Part shown: piece after piece, positions 44,595 to 55,700 of the stretch
Layout: each line of letters opens with the position of its first letter
Numbering within the stretch: position 1 is the stretch's first letter
DNA from: Sweltsa coloradensis
Lineage: Eukaryota; Arthropoda; Insecta; Plecoptera; Chloroperlidae
NCBI GenBank assembly: GCA_024449915.1
Contig: JAMZAV010000167.1
Span: forward strand, 62,001 to 126,000
DNA length: 64,000 bases
Direction: 5' to 3'
The notes under the pieces: generated by a model
Told to the model about the DNA's origin: nothing
Seen by the model: the letters and a program-made list of their open reading frames with translations, nothing else
Database searches by the model: none
Program-made: the position numbers and the translations under genes

Positions 44595-47500
44595 TTATAA
44601 CGGCAAACGTTCTTCTTGCGAAACGCGCCGCATCTTGTCCGCCAGAATCAACTGGTTGATGTGCTCAGGGGCCCCAGGACCACCGGCGCGTTCGGCAAGA
44701 TTCCAAGCTTTCTTCATCATGTTCTTGCTCGTCTTCGGAAGGTAATGAGGGTAATCGACTTTAAACCTTATTATTAGGTCCCCCTTCGAGTCGGGATTCT
44801 CCATAACAGGCATGCCCTCGCCCTCGACGATTTTTTCATATTCAGGACTGTGGAAAATACATAATCGTCAATAATACTCACTTCGTCTTTTGTAATTATT
44901 AATTGGTCTCTGTCTGTCTGTCAGTATGTATGTCTGTCAGTCAGGTGCAGTACTTGGGTTTTAAGTTCTACTTACGATATGATACTGGTGATTGGGACTT
45001 TAAACTTGCGTCCATCCAGAGTGTCAACTGATACTGTCACCCCGACAAGAGACTCTTTCAGTGACACTCCGTGCGTCATTACCAGGTTCACGCCTTCTCG
45101 CATAAACCTATCGTGAGGCCTGTCTTCGGCCACCAGCACGACGTCAGCTGGAAAACAATAGTAATGTTGGTTGGGACAAGAAAAGTAATCCCTGTGGCAC
45201 TGGTATGTAAGTGACAAGTGTTGTGAGGAATTGTGTATAAGAACTAAGAAATAATAACGTTTTAGAACTTTGATTTTCAAATTCAAACCATAGCAGATTG
45301 ACATGCAGAAAAGAGTAGAGAGATGGAAAGATGTGAAAGAGATACGATTGAGGGAGGAAAGAAAGAAGACAGAAAATTTGGTTGCAAAACAAAAGATGTG
45401 TTCTAAATATTGATGCAGTATATGAGAATTTCAGACTGTTAAGAATTAAAATTTGAAAATGAAATGAAGCGGGAAACGGCGATGGATGACGATGAAGATT
45501 CTTAAAATCATTCAGCATTTTGTTGCGTTTTGAAATCTCTACAGTTAGCACTTATGGATTGATAAATTCTTATTCCCTCTTCAAAAACTGTATTATAAAA
45601 AAATTCTTACTTCAATACTGAATTAAAATTAATCCACAACAAGTGAAAAAAACGGCGACAGGCCTTATTCACAATAATTATGGCAAACATTCGCTTTAGT
45701 AAAAAAAAGCACTTTGTAGCGAATAGCTACGAGAATTTAGAGTCTATACCCACTCGGTGACACAACTGATTTTCAGTGGGGGAGTTTAATTTTAAAATGG
45801 ACCTAGCCCATCCTATCTTGAACAAAATGCGCAGTCCACACGAGTTTATACATTATACTTTCTATGTAGGCATACACCACATGTATTATTATTTTAAACT
45901 AAACTCTTCCATGTGATAGGGATTTGGGAGTATTGTTGTATTGAGCATGCACTTGTATGATGTACTTGAAGAGGATGGTCAACCAGTAAAATAATATATT
46001 GTTGGGATACTAATATCAAAGATTAGTAATCTTTGCTAATACTTTGTACATTACTACTGCATTTAAAGATACTTTGACTGTAGGAACGACTATGGGGTAA
46101 ATAATAAATTAAAGAAAGAAGAATGCAGCAATAATAATTCGTATCGAACCTGGTATTATCGTTGGCCCTTGGTCTCCATGTTCGATAAATCGAAATTCCG
46201 TTCCCTGTAGAAGTCCAGGTTTTATTGGAACGTTTAGAATTTTTTCTTTCATTTCCGTCGTTGTTTTATCGTCGCCTGTTAACTCTAAACGCTGAATTTT
46301 AATTCTCTTTATTCCACCATGGTATACCTGTAACATTTATTTATTCAACAAGCTTTTAATACTTTGTGCAGTTCCCTAAACTGAACACTCAACGGTGCAC
46401 AACTCCTTCCAATTTTATAAAGTTCAAGTTCAAGTTCAAGTTTTTATTCATCCGTTGATTATTGACTAACTAACTTATAGCTACTTCACACAAATTGTAG
46501 GGAATATAGCTGATTCCAGCCTAAACATGCATAATCCCCAAAAAAAGCAAGAAAATTCTTTGGTATTAGATGTAGGCCCATACTAGTTCTGATAAAATCG
46601 TATGTATAGCATGTCAAGATGTAGAGAACGAATATGGAAAATACGTTTTCACTACACGTCTTTGGTTTCCTTTCCTACTTTCTTAATACATGACCAGCTA
46701 CCAAAGATTCACCAGATCGTGATCTACTAGCGGACTTTAGGGGAACCTCTAAACGGAACATTGTGGATCTTCTAAAGTACGGTACGCCTCTATGTTTAGG
46801 AGACCTAATGGACCCTGACTACAGTTTGGTTCGTATCACCATTGTTGTGAATTGAAGCACTAGGTAGCACTTCATAACATTAATAAAAGTGTAAGTTATA
46901 CCTCCATCAGATTGTATAGGCCCACTATACTTATTTTCAATATCTTGTAAATGATGCTGATGAGAGTCGATAATTGAAAAATCGTGACAAGGCTTCCTCG
47001 CCCTAGACCCAAGTCCATTAAATCTTCTTGAGCCCGCCACTCCACTCGCTCGCCGGAGGTTGAGGCTCCCCGAAAATTAGCTAGGAGATTCAGTGGACCT
47101 TGGTCCTATCAAGCTCGCATGAGCCATGGTTTAACAACCTAACCATATGATATACCACGTAGTGTGAAAACAGCTTACCTCCTCCAAGGTCAACTCTAAA
47201 GGTTTTATTAATGGTGGCTCTTTACGCTTCACACCTTTGCCTTCTGGAAGATCATAGAGTGGTAACGGGTGGATCAGCACGTCTAATAAATCTGCATACG
47301 GACTATCGGTGCCAAAGAAATCCCTGAAAAGAACATAAATTATATATTTCTCAATTTAATCAATCGGAAAACACTCTCGTAGGTGTCATTGTTTTCTACA
47401 TATTAATTAATCACAAAGTTTAAGTTGTTTTATCGTCTGCCACCTCTATCTAGTAATTATTAAGGTAGACCAGCCAACTTCAGAAAAAAATACCCAAAGA

Positions 47501-48966
47501 TCATTGCAAATAACAATTTGATTTGGAACAAACCGGATCACTCAGCAATATTTTGATTTTCAGTTGCAGATTCATTGCCAGCCTATAAGCATTGAGTTTA
47601 GATTCTAAACTCAATGCTTTAAGTTATATAGGCTATAATATTGTAGGCCTATATACTTCGTATTGTATTGTATTGTATGGCATTATATTTATTTGCAAAA
47701 ATATTGACCTTTTACACAGCTGCATCCAATACAGCACCAAATAAAACTGTCTTATCTATTTATCACCGAACCTTACATGCTTATTATGCGGCATAAATCT
47801 GGACCATGGGAGATGGAGACGATTTCGAAAGCCAAAATATACAGGCGGCAGAGTTGAGATTCTTTTGAGGAGCACAGTGGGCAAAACGAGAAGGGATAGA
47901 ATCAGAAACAAGGACATTACAGAAATTCTGTGTGTAAAGAAGTTAAGTGACAGGGTGGGAAGGGCACGGTTGAGATGATTTGTTGGACATTATGAAACGA
48001 ATGAAGGAAGATAGGATGTTCAAGAGAATGTATTAAGTATAGAAGAAGGAAGGACAAGACTGGGAATGCCAAGGAAGAGATGAGATGGAAGACCTGTAGA
48101 CAGGCAAGAGGGGAGAGCTGGGAAGATGTGGAATTGAGATCTGATTGTAGTAGCAAAGATTGGTAGTAAAGTAGATATGGCATTGGGATAATTTGGTTGC
48201 AAACTCCGAACTGACTCTGCCAAAAGCGTAAAACGGCGATGAATAATAAATATGATAATTGGATTTCTCTTACTTTTACTTGCGTGACTTAATTCAGGGG
48301 GTAAAACTAACCGATACGTCCTCATAGGGTCCCCATGGTACACGTAGGGCTGTATGTAGTCTTGTGGGCCAGGGACGCCTCGCTTCAGACCCTCCTCGCC
48401 ATATTGGTCGTAAACAGCGCGACGAAACGGGTTGCTCAGCACATCGTAGGCCTCGGCGATCAGGGTGAACAATCCCTGGAGAGATTCATCTTCCTGCCGG
48501 GCAGGGTTGAATTTCAGAATCAGGCGGCGAAACCTGAAATATTATTCGAATGTTGCGTAGATTAAAAACTATGCCTAAAGTTTTTTTCAGTATGCTATAA
48601 CCATTTTTGATTGAGGTACTCAAAAATTGATCTCTATACAATCTATATTCTAGTGAATTGTGATTAGACGAATTTCAAGCCATGGGAGCTTTGTCACATT
48701 CTTAACATATTTTGGTCGGATCAATCTTGAGCCTGAGTGTACCACTATTATAGTATCCTTGGTACCACTCTGGCATAGATCACTATTCACTGCATAATAT
48801 GATATTTTTCAGGCAGGTAGGCCTAGGTCTATTACACGTTTTCTGTGGGAAGGCCCCTACGTAGGCCCTAAATGATTTTTGGGAATAAACCTACTTACGC
48901 TTTTTTTATGTCGCAATCATGGCACTGTTTTTGCAAATTTAGTACACCATAATAATCAATCCCCAT
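44595..48966 (-). CDS. DNAJB13: DnaJ homolog subfamily B member 13 (radial spoke protein 16 type), complete
   Basis: Six coding exons on the minus strand: 48899-48966, 48312-48533, 47179-47323, 46150-46327, 44976-45147 and 44595-44847. All splice sites are GT-AG and all phases agree, giving 345 residues from MGIDYYGVL to EERLPL. Human DNAJB13 has 316, so the C-terminus is longer by about 30. The J-domain shows 'DIKKAFRRLILKFNP' and 'AEAYDVLSNPFRRAVYDQYGEEGLK'. The C-terminal client-binding domains include 'GGIKRIKI', 'GDQGPTIIPADVV' and 'GEGMPVMENPDSKGDL'. The HPD tripeptide needed to stimulate Hsp70 reads N-P-A (residues 32-34), so this is not a normal co-chaperone. The family is the RSP16-type component of axonemal radial spokes in motile cilia and sperm tails. 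It is divergent from DOHH across 486 bp. Confidence 0.95.
45740..45812 (-). repeat. Interspersed retroposon copy, inverted
   Basis: Contains 'actgattttcagtggggga' in a DNAJB13 intron, the inverse of the core shared with 1790-1965 and 43785-43900. The A/T tail is not obvious. Confidence 0.45.
46423..46460 (-). repeat. Retroposon 3' tail, (GAACTT)n
   Basis: On the minus strand 'gatgaataaaaacttg' is followed by three 'aacttg' units. The same kind of tail ends the LINE at 59050-59757, so this is probably a truncated LINE or SINE end. Confidence 0.5.
47587..47619. other. 33-nt near-perfect palindrome in a DNAJB13 intron
   Basis: Arms AAGCATTGAGTTTAGA and TCTAAACTCAATGCTT surround a single T. Outer 'gcctata' and 'tataggc' (47581 and 47627) extend the symmetry. 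No direct duplication flanks it. Confidence 0.6.
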
Positions 48967-49452
48967 TATTACTATTTTTCGCTATTATCACAAAACTTTT
49001 AGTTTCAAATGATGTTTTATTTAGCTTTTACGATCCTTTGTTTATAATCTGACATTTTACCCGAACACAGGCAACAATAATAACAGTCACCCCTCAATCC
49101 AAACGATAGTGTATCCTTGCTCTCAATGTGCAAAATTATATTTCCTTGAGAAAGCGATCAACATTAACAACAACCTATCTCAAAATAAATTATAAAAAAT
49201 AGTCAATAAATCAATAGCAAGTCTACGATCTGATTTCAAGCTGGAAGCAAACAAACTTCTCCCGGGTTGTATTTGAATCTTGCCAAAAGGCAGCGCAATA
49301 TTTCGACTTTCGAGTTTCGGTTCGACTCATCGATACCACTCAGTTACTCACCGAATGTCAACACAGAGTTCTGACAGCAACATACGCACGTGTCGTTGTT
49401 AGATTATTTGTGAATTTAAATTAATAATTTGTTTTACACTTTAACATTGGGT
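48967..49452. promoter_or_regulatory. Shared divergent promoter region of DNAJB13 and DOHH
   Basis: The 486 bp between the two start codons must contain both 5' untranslated regions and at least the core promoters, unless upstream non-coding exons exist. No TATA box at a sensible distance or RFX-type X-box (expected for cilia genes) could be confirmed by eye. Confidence 0.5.
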
Positions 49453-49732
49453 ATGTCTTCTATCTCAGATGAGAGAGTTCAAGCTATTGGTAAAGTGTTG
49501 TGCGATGTTGATCGACCATTAAAAGAGAGATTTAGAGCGTTGTTTACATTGAAGAATGTTGGTGGTCCAATAGCTATAAAATGCATTGAGAATTGTTTTG
49601 GAGATTCATCTGCTTTGTTAAAGCATGAACTAGCGTACTGTCTTGGACAGATGCAAGATACACAAGCTGTTCCACTTCTAGAGTCTGTTTTGAAAAATAG
49701 AAACCAAGAGGCTATGGTTCGTCATGAAGCAG
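49453..49732 (+). CDS. DOHH: DOHH coding exon 1
   Basis: Encodes residues 1-93 (MSSISDERVQ to RHEA) plus the first base of a glycine codon. The donor is GTAATT at 49733. It carries the first two His-Glu motifs. Confidence 0.95.
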
Positions 49733-52700
49733 GTAATTTGAAGGCCGGTGCTAGACTTCCACTTTTTGAGGTTAGGTCTTGTGTCAAGACTTTTATAAGA
49801 ATTCTTATTCTAGGCTAAGCCTACCGTTTGAGGTGACTTTGATTGTGCAGAACTCTCTAAGTTGCCCTAGCCTAGGTGGTGATTATGGCTAGTTGGTCTA
49901 TTGTCATTGGTTAGTGCTCATGCTTGAAATGCTGAAGGTCCCGGGTTCGATTCCTACTTCAGGTAGAAGTAGGCCTAGGCCTTTATTAACTTTTGAGTTG
50001 AAATTTAGTTTAATCATTCAATATGGCAAACGGACAGGCTCTCCTATGTTAATGATGAAGACTTGCTAACTTAAAAAGCATGATTCATTTTCATGTCCAC
50101 ATAGGCCTACCGTAGGGCCTAGTCAATAAAACTTGACAATCAAGGTCTAAGCGTACCTGTATTTAAAAACATAGGCTTAGGCCAAGTTCCCGTTAATTGG
50201 TTTAGTTATAAGGGATAGGACATAGGCTACCGGCAGTGTTGGGGAAGGAACTTTAAAAAAGAACGCGTTCTCGTGAACGCGCTCTTTTTTGAACTTTTCA
50301 GTGAACTTACTCTTTTTTTAAATGAATGAACTTGAACTTTTAAAAGTTCTTTTTGAGAACGAACTTTTCAGTTTAAGAAAGTTCATTTGAAAGTTTTTTC
50401 CGTGCGTCGAGCAGCCGTCGACTTGCCGCCGTCGACGCTTAAAAAAAATAACAAATCGTTGTTCCATCGTAGACCTACGTTGACGTCCGTTCAGCTGTTT
50501 ATGACAAGGTCACGTACGATTTTACGAAGTTAAAACGATGCACGCCAACTAGGCCTAATTCGGAAAAAATCTTGGAAGCCTAAAATGCTAAGTATCTGCC
50601 ATAATTTTACAAGCTGGTCGACGAGAATGTAGTACAAATCATCAACACGATCAAAGACAGCTCAACACTTTCGTAAGACTCAAACTCGCGAGTAGTTTGG
50701 TACTCGAACACCCCTTATGTTTTTCCTCGTGTTTTTCTTCATTTTACGCCAGCCTTTAATAAAAGAGTTTTTTTTACAAAAGAACTTTTAAAAGAACTTG
50801 ATTCATTCTTTAGACGAACTTGAACTTTTCAAAATTTTAGGTTTTAAAAGAACTAAGAACTTTTTAAAAGTTCATTATTTGAGCTGTGAACTGAACTTTT
50901 AAAAAGTTCATTTAAAAAAAAGAACTGACCCAACACTGGCTACCGGTACATGTTAGGCCTAAATTGTTTGTGTTTTAGTCTTAAGAAATTGTTGTTACAG
51001 AAACAGGAACTTCTTCGGTTGGTATGGACCGGTTTTACAAAACTACTTGCGTTAGGTTAGCCGAACTTTCCGCTGGCTACAGTGCGCCGCGCTAGTTCTA
51101 GGATATAATCGATAAGAGCGCACCCAAAATCCTTTTCGTTACAAAACTACTTACCGGTAGGCCCTAGTTGTTTTTCAGTGTTTTTATTGAAAAAATAACT
51201 GTTAAAAAACCGGTCCATACCAACCGAAGAAGTACCCAGAAACAAAATTCTTACACGACGGACCAATCAGACGTCAATAATCCTTACGACGACCAATCAA
51301 AAGGAGTAGCTTCTGTTGTATATTGCGCGTGGGTTTATAATATTGAATAATAAAATAGTCTACACGTGAATATGATTCTAACAACAGTATTATTTTATTA
51401 ATTACTTGGTACAGTAAATATGAGTGTGATTCTACCAGTCAGCCATTGCGTCTCGTCTGTGATGCCTGGTAGTTCTAGAGACGGCCGCCAGGTAGCAGTC
51501 TCTTGATGGCTCGTAATTTAAACACAATTCAAATACACAACACCTCCCCTCTGAGTTAGCATTCACCAGATTACATGTTATAATATTAATTAAATTACAG
51601 TAGTACACTGTTATTGAAAATACAAAGTTATTTTATATTCAACTGAATCACAATGTCTACTATGTTCACAATATTAAAGAATACTTTAAAGATACAGTAA
51701 TCATTAAATCTAATAGGACGCCTGATAGCACGTCTGGGCCTAGGTGAGTACCTTTGTTGGTTTAGGACCGGACCTATCTCTGGCTCAACAGTGAGGCTGT
51801 CGTGATTGTCATCATCATCAAAGTACTGATCATTATGATTATTGTTAACCATGGTATGCCTTGACTCAAGAATATCTCTTCTATTTCTCCTAAGCATACT
51901 TCCTTCTGATGTGTTAACTATATATGATCTAGGTGCGCTATGCTTATCTACTACAATGGCAGGTTGCCATTCCTTATTCTTTCTAATGCAAACATTTTGT
52001 CCTGGTGACAATGGCTTAAGCTCTCTTGCCCCTCGGTCATGAACAATTTTTCATGATAGCTTGCTTTTTCTTTATCTCCTCTCTTACATTAACGGGAAGA
52101 GAAGACTCTAATAGTGGAAATGTTACCGGCAGCTTAGTTTTTAGACGTCTATTCAGCAATAGCTGGGGCAGGTGACATAGAAAGTCCTGCTACTGGAGTG
52201 TTTCTATAGTTTAATAGTGCTACATGGATATCTTTTCCATCTTCTGCCATTTTTTTAATCATGCTCTTAGGCCGTCTGAACTGAGCGTTCAGCTAATCCG
52301 TTCGACTTCGGATAGTGAGGGCTAGACGTGATTAAGTTTATGCCCCACTCACTTGCAAATGCTTTGAACTCATTGCTCGCGAATGGCATGTTGTCTGACA
52401 TGATTTTATCTGGTATGCCAAATCGTGCAAATAAAGATTTAAGCTTCTGAATAGTTTCGCGTGCTGTCTTTGACTCAAACCTGTAATATTTCCAACCACT
52501 TACTATAGTAATCAGTAACAACTATGTATTGTTTATGATTTAGATCAAAATAGTCACAACACACTGTTTCCCAAACATCGTTCTGGAACAGGATGAGGTA
52601 TTAGAGGCTCTTTTTGATTGTAAGCCCGATGTTGTTCACATACCCTACAGTTTAGAACAGTTTGTTCTATGTCAGCATTGATTCCCGGCCAATACAATGT

Positions 52701-55700
52701 TGGTCGAATCATTGCTTTTTGACTTTGCAATGCCTTGATGGCTTTCAGGGATTACATTGAGAATTATCTGTCTTTGAGACGAGGCACTATGAGTTTATTT
52801 TTCAACAAAAACTAGACCATCATCTACGGTAATGTCATGTTTTCTGTGCCAATAAATTCTGACATTTTCTGGACACTTATGTTTTGTAACTGGCCAACCT
52901 TCTGCGTTTAATCTAATTAGATTTTGCAAGGCTTGGTCATCTTTAGTGGCTTCTTGTAGTGCTACTCTACGATCATTAGATACAGGCAAATACTGCTGAT
53001 AGCATGGACTACTACATCCATTTCTGGGTCTGAAGTTACTGGTTCTATTAAATACGCTCTCGAAAAACGTGTCTGCGAGGAACATCAATTTTCCTGGAAC
53101 GTAAGTAACAACTAGTTGATAGCGCAGTAGCTTTAGGAGCATACGCTGCAGGCGCGATGTTGTCAAATTGATATCTTTTTTTAGGATTGACTCTAATGGT
53201 TTGTGGTCTGACTGGACTTCGATTACCTGACCATATATGTATTCATGAAATTTCTCACAAGAGAACACTATTGCCAGTAATTCTTTTTCAATTTGAGCAT
53301 ATCTAACTTCTGCATCTGTCAAAGCTCGAGAAGCATAAGCGATTGGATGATTGTTTTGCATCAAACAACAACCCAATCCGTCTTTAGAGGCATCGGTTTG
53401 AATGCATAAAGGTTGTGACGCATCATAAAAGCTTAGTACGGGTGCGTTACACAGTTTAAGTTTGAGCTCAGACAGTGCTTTGTCATGATTTGCATCCCAA
53501 TGGAACTCAACGTTATCTTTAAGTAGATCACGTAAGTGTTTAGTCGACTGACTCATGTTAGGAATGAATTTGGCTAGGTATTTAACCCATGCCCAGAAAT
53601 CGCATTAGATCTTTTTAGATTTGGGAGGTTGGCATGTTTGTTATAGCCTTGATACGATTTTCATTAGGTTTGAGGCCATCCTCTGATATGACATGTCCAA
53701 CATATTGAACTTCCTTACTTTGAACTGAAACTTTGTTTCATTAAAACTTACATTGTTTGGTTCTTGCCCTTTCCAAAACCTCAAGCAAGATTTTATCATG
53801 TTCAGCTTCTGAACTTGCTGAAATTAACAAATCATCAAAAATGATGTGTACACCAGCAATGTCACCAAAGATGTCTTCATTTGCTTTTTTGAAACACCTC
53901 CGGCGCACTTGAAATACCAAATGGTAAACGCTTGAACATATAGCGGCCAAATACTGTGCTGAATGTGCAAAGCTTAGAGCTTTCAGGGTCTATTTTTATT
54001 TGAAAAAACCCCATCCTTGAGATCGAGGACAGAAAAAAACTGATTTTCCGGCCCATTTTCATAGCTATATCTTCAGCAGTTGGTAACATATGATGACATC
54101 TTTTTATTGCCTTATTTAACTCAATAGGATCTAGACATAACCTAATTGACCCATTTGGTTTTTCTACAATTACCAAATTGTTCACCAAGGCAGTAGCTGT
54201 ATCAACTTTTTCTATTATACCTTGATTTTCTAGCTTATCTAGTGCTTCTTTCACTCTGGGCTTTAACATGATTGGTATACGTCTAGGTGGATGTATTACA
54301 CCCTCAGAATTAGGTTTTAATTCTATTTTGTACTCTTTAGGAAATTGACCTAACCCCTGAAAAACATCTTTATAATTTTCCAGCAACTCATTCTTAGTTA
54401 GGTTAGTTTGTGGATGGAAGGCTAGTTTTTAACCACCACAATTTTAGGTGAAGGCTTTACACTCTCCACTACACACTTATGTGCTTTTTCATCACTTGAC
54501 TGACATGCATTTTATCTGCTGTGCGACAGTTCCAACACGAGAAATTAAGTTTAGGTTTTTACACATGCTTTTAATCCTAGTATAGGTAGTGAATCTGTGT
54601 CCTGCTACTACAAAACTTAATTTAACTGATTCTCTGTTGCTCTTTGAACAAACAAGCTCAATTTTGCCTTTAGGCTTAATTTTAAAGTTTCCATATGACA
54701 GAAGGACTATTTTAGTGTCTGTCACTTTGTCTGATAACCCTAGTTGGTCTATGAGTTTGGAAGGAATTACATTCACTTCTGCCCCGTGTCTAGTTTAAAC
54801 TTGATTTTCTTAGAGTGTACCTCCAATGATTGAGTCCAACATTGTTCAAGTGTTTTTGACTCACTAGACAATGATCCTACAAAAAACTATTTTCATTGTC
54901 AGAATTATTGTTGTTATTTTTCTTCTTGAGAAAACTGCATGCAATACTTTACCACTTTTCTTCTTGCACACTGATGCGAAATGATTTGACCCTTGGCAGT
55001 GGTTACAAGTTTTTCCGTATGCTGGGCACTTGCGCAAAGCATGATTGTATCCACAGCGTCGACAGTCAAATGTAGATTGGGAGACCCCGGATGTGGATTG
55101 ACATCTGCTGTGCTGACCCCCTCCTTGTTGACTCTGCTTGGCCTGGACTGCTGGTTGATCTTGGTTCTGCCACTTTTTTTAGGGTTTGGTTTTTGTGTAC
55201 CTCCTTTTTGTACGGACTGTACTGACTTTATGGACCCGCCTACTTCATGTAGTGTTTGTACTTGATTTTTACTAACTTCAGATGCGCGACACAGTTCGAT
55301 ACATCTAGCAAGTGATAACTTTGATTCACTTAGTAATCTCTCTGTAGTTGTTTGTTGCTAATTCCAAAGATTATTCTAGCCCTTTTGAATGTTGTCATAG
55401 ACATCTCCTAGTTCACAGGTTGCTGCACAGTTTTTTAACTCAGTCACGAACTCATCGAAGCTCATTCCCGGCTTTTGTGTGACGAGAAAAAAAATTATGT
55501 AACTCAATTGCTAAGTTCTTTTTTGGTAGACAATATTCGTCAAACTTTTTTAACAGTGTATTTAATGTCACTGTGGCGTCTGTTATCCAAACGTATTGTA
55601 AACACGAACTGCTTCGAAACCAACGAGATTCAGAAACATGCTGACTTGAACCTTGTCTGGTTTGTCTTTATGACCGGCTGCTGTCATAAAAATGTCAAAC

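Noticed and set aside
47587..47619. Third member of the hairpin mini-insert class
   Set aside because: The palindrome is similar in size, but it lacks flanking 8-bp duplications and CAT/ATG ends, and no empty site is available.
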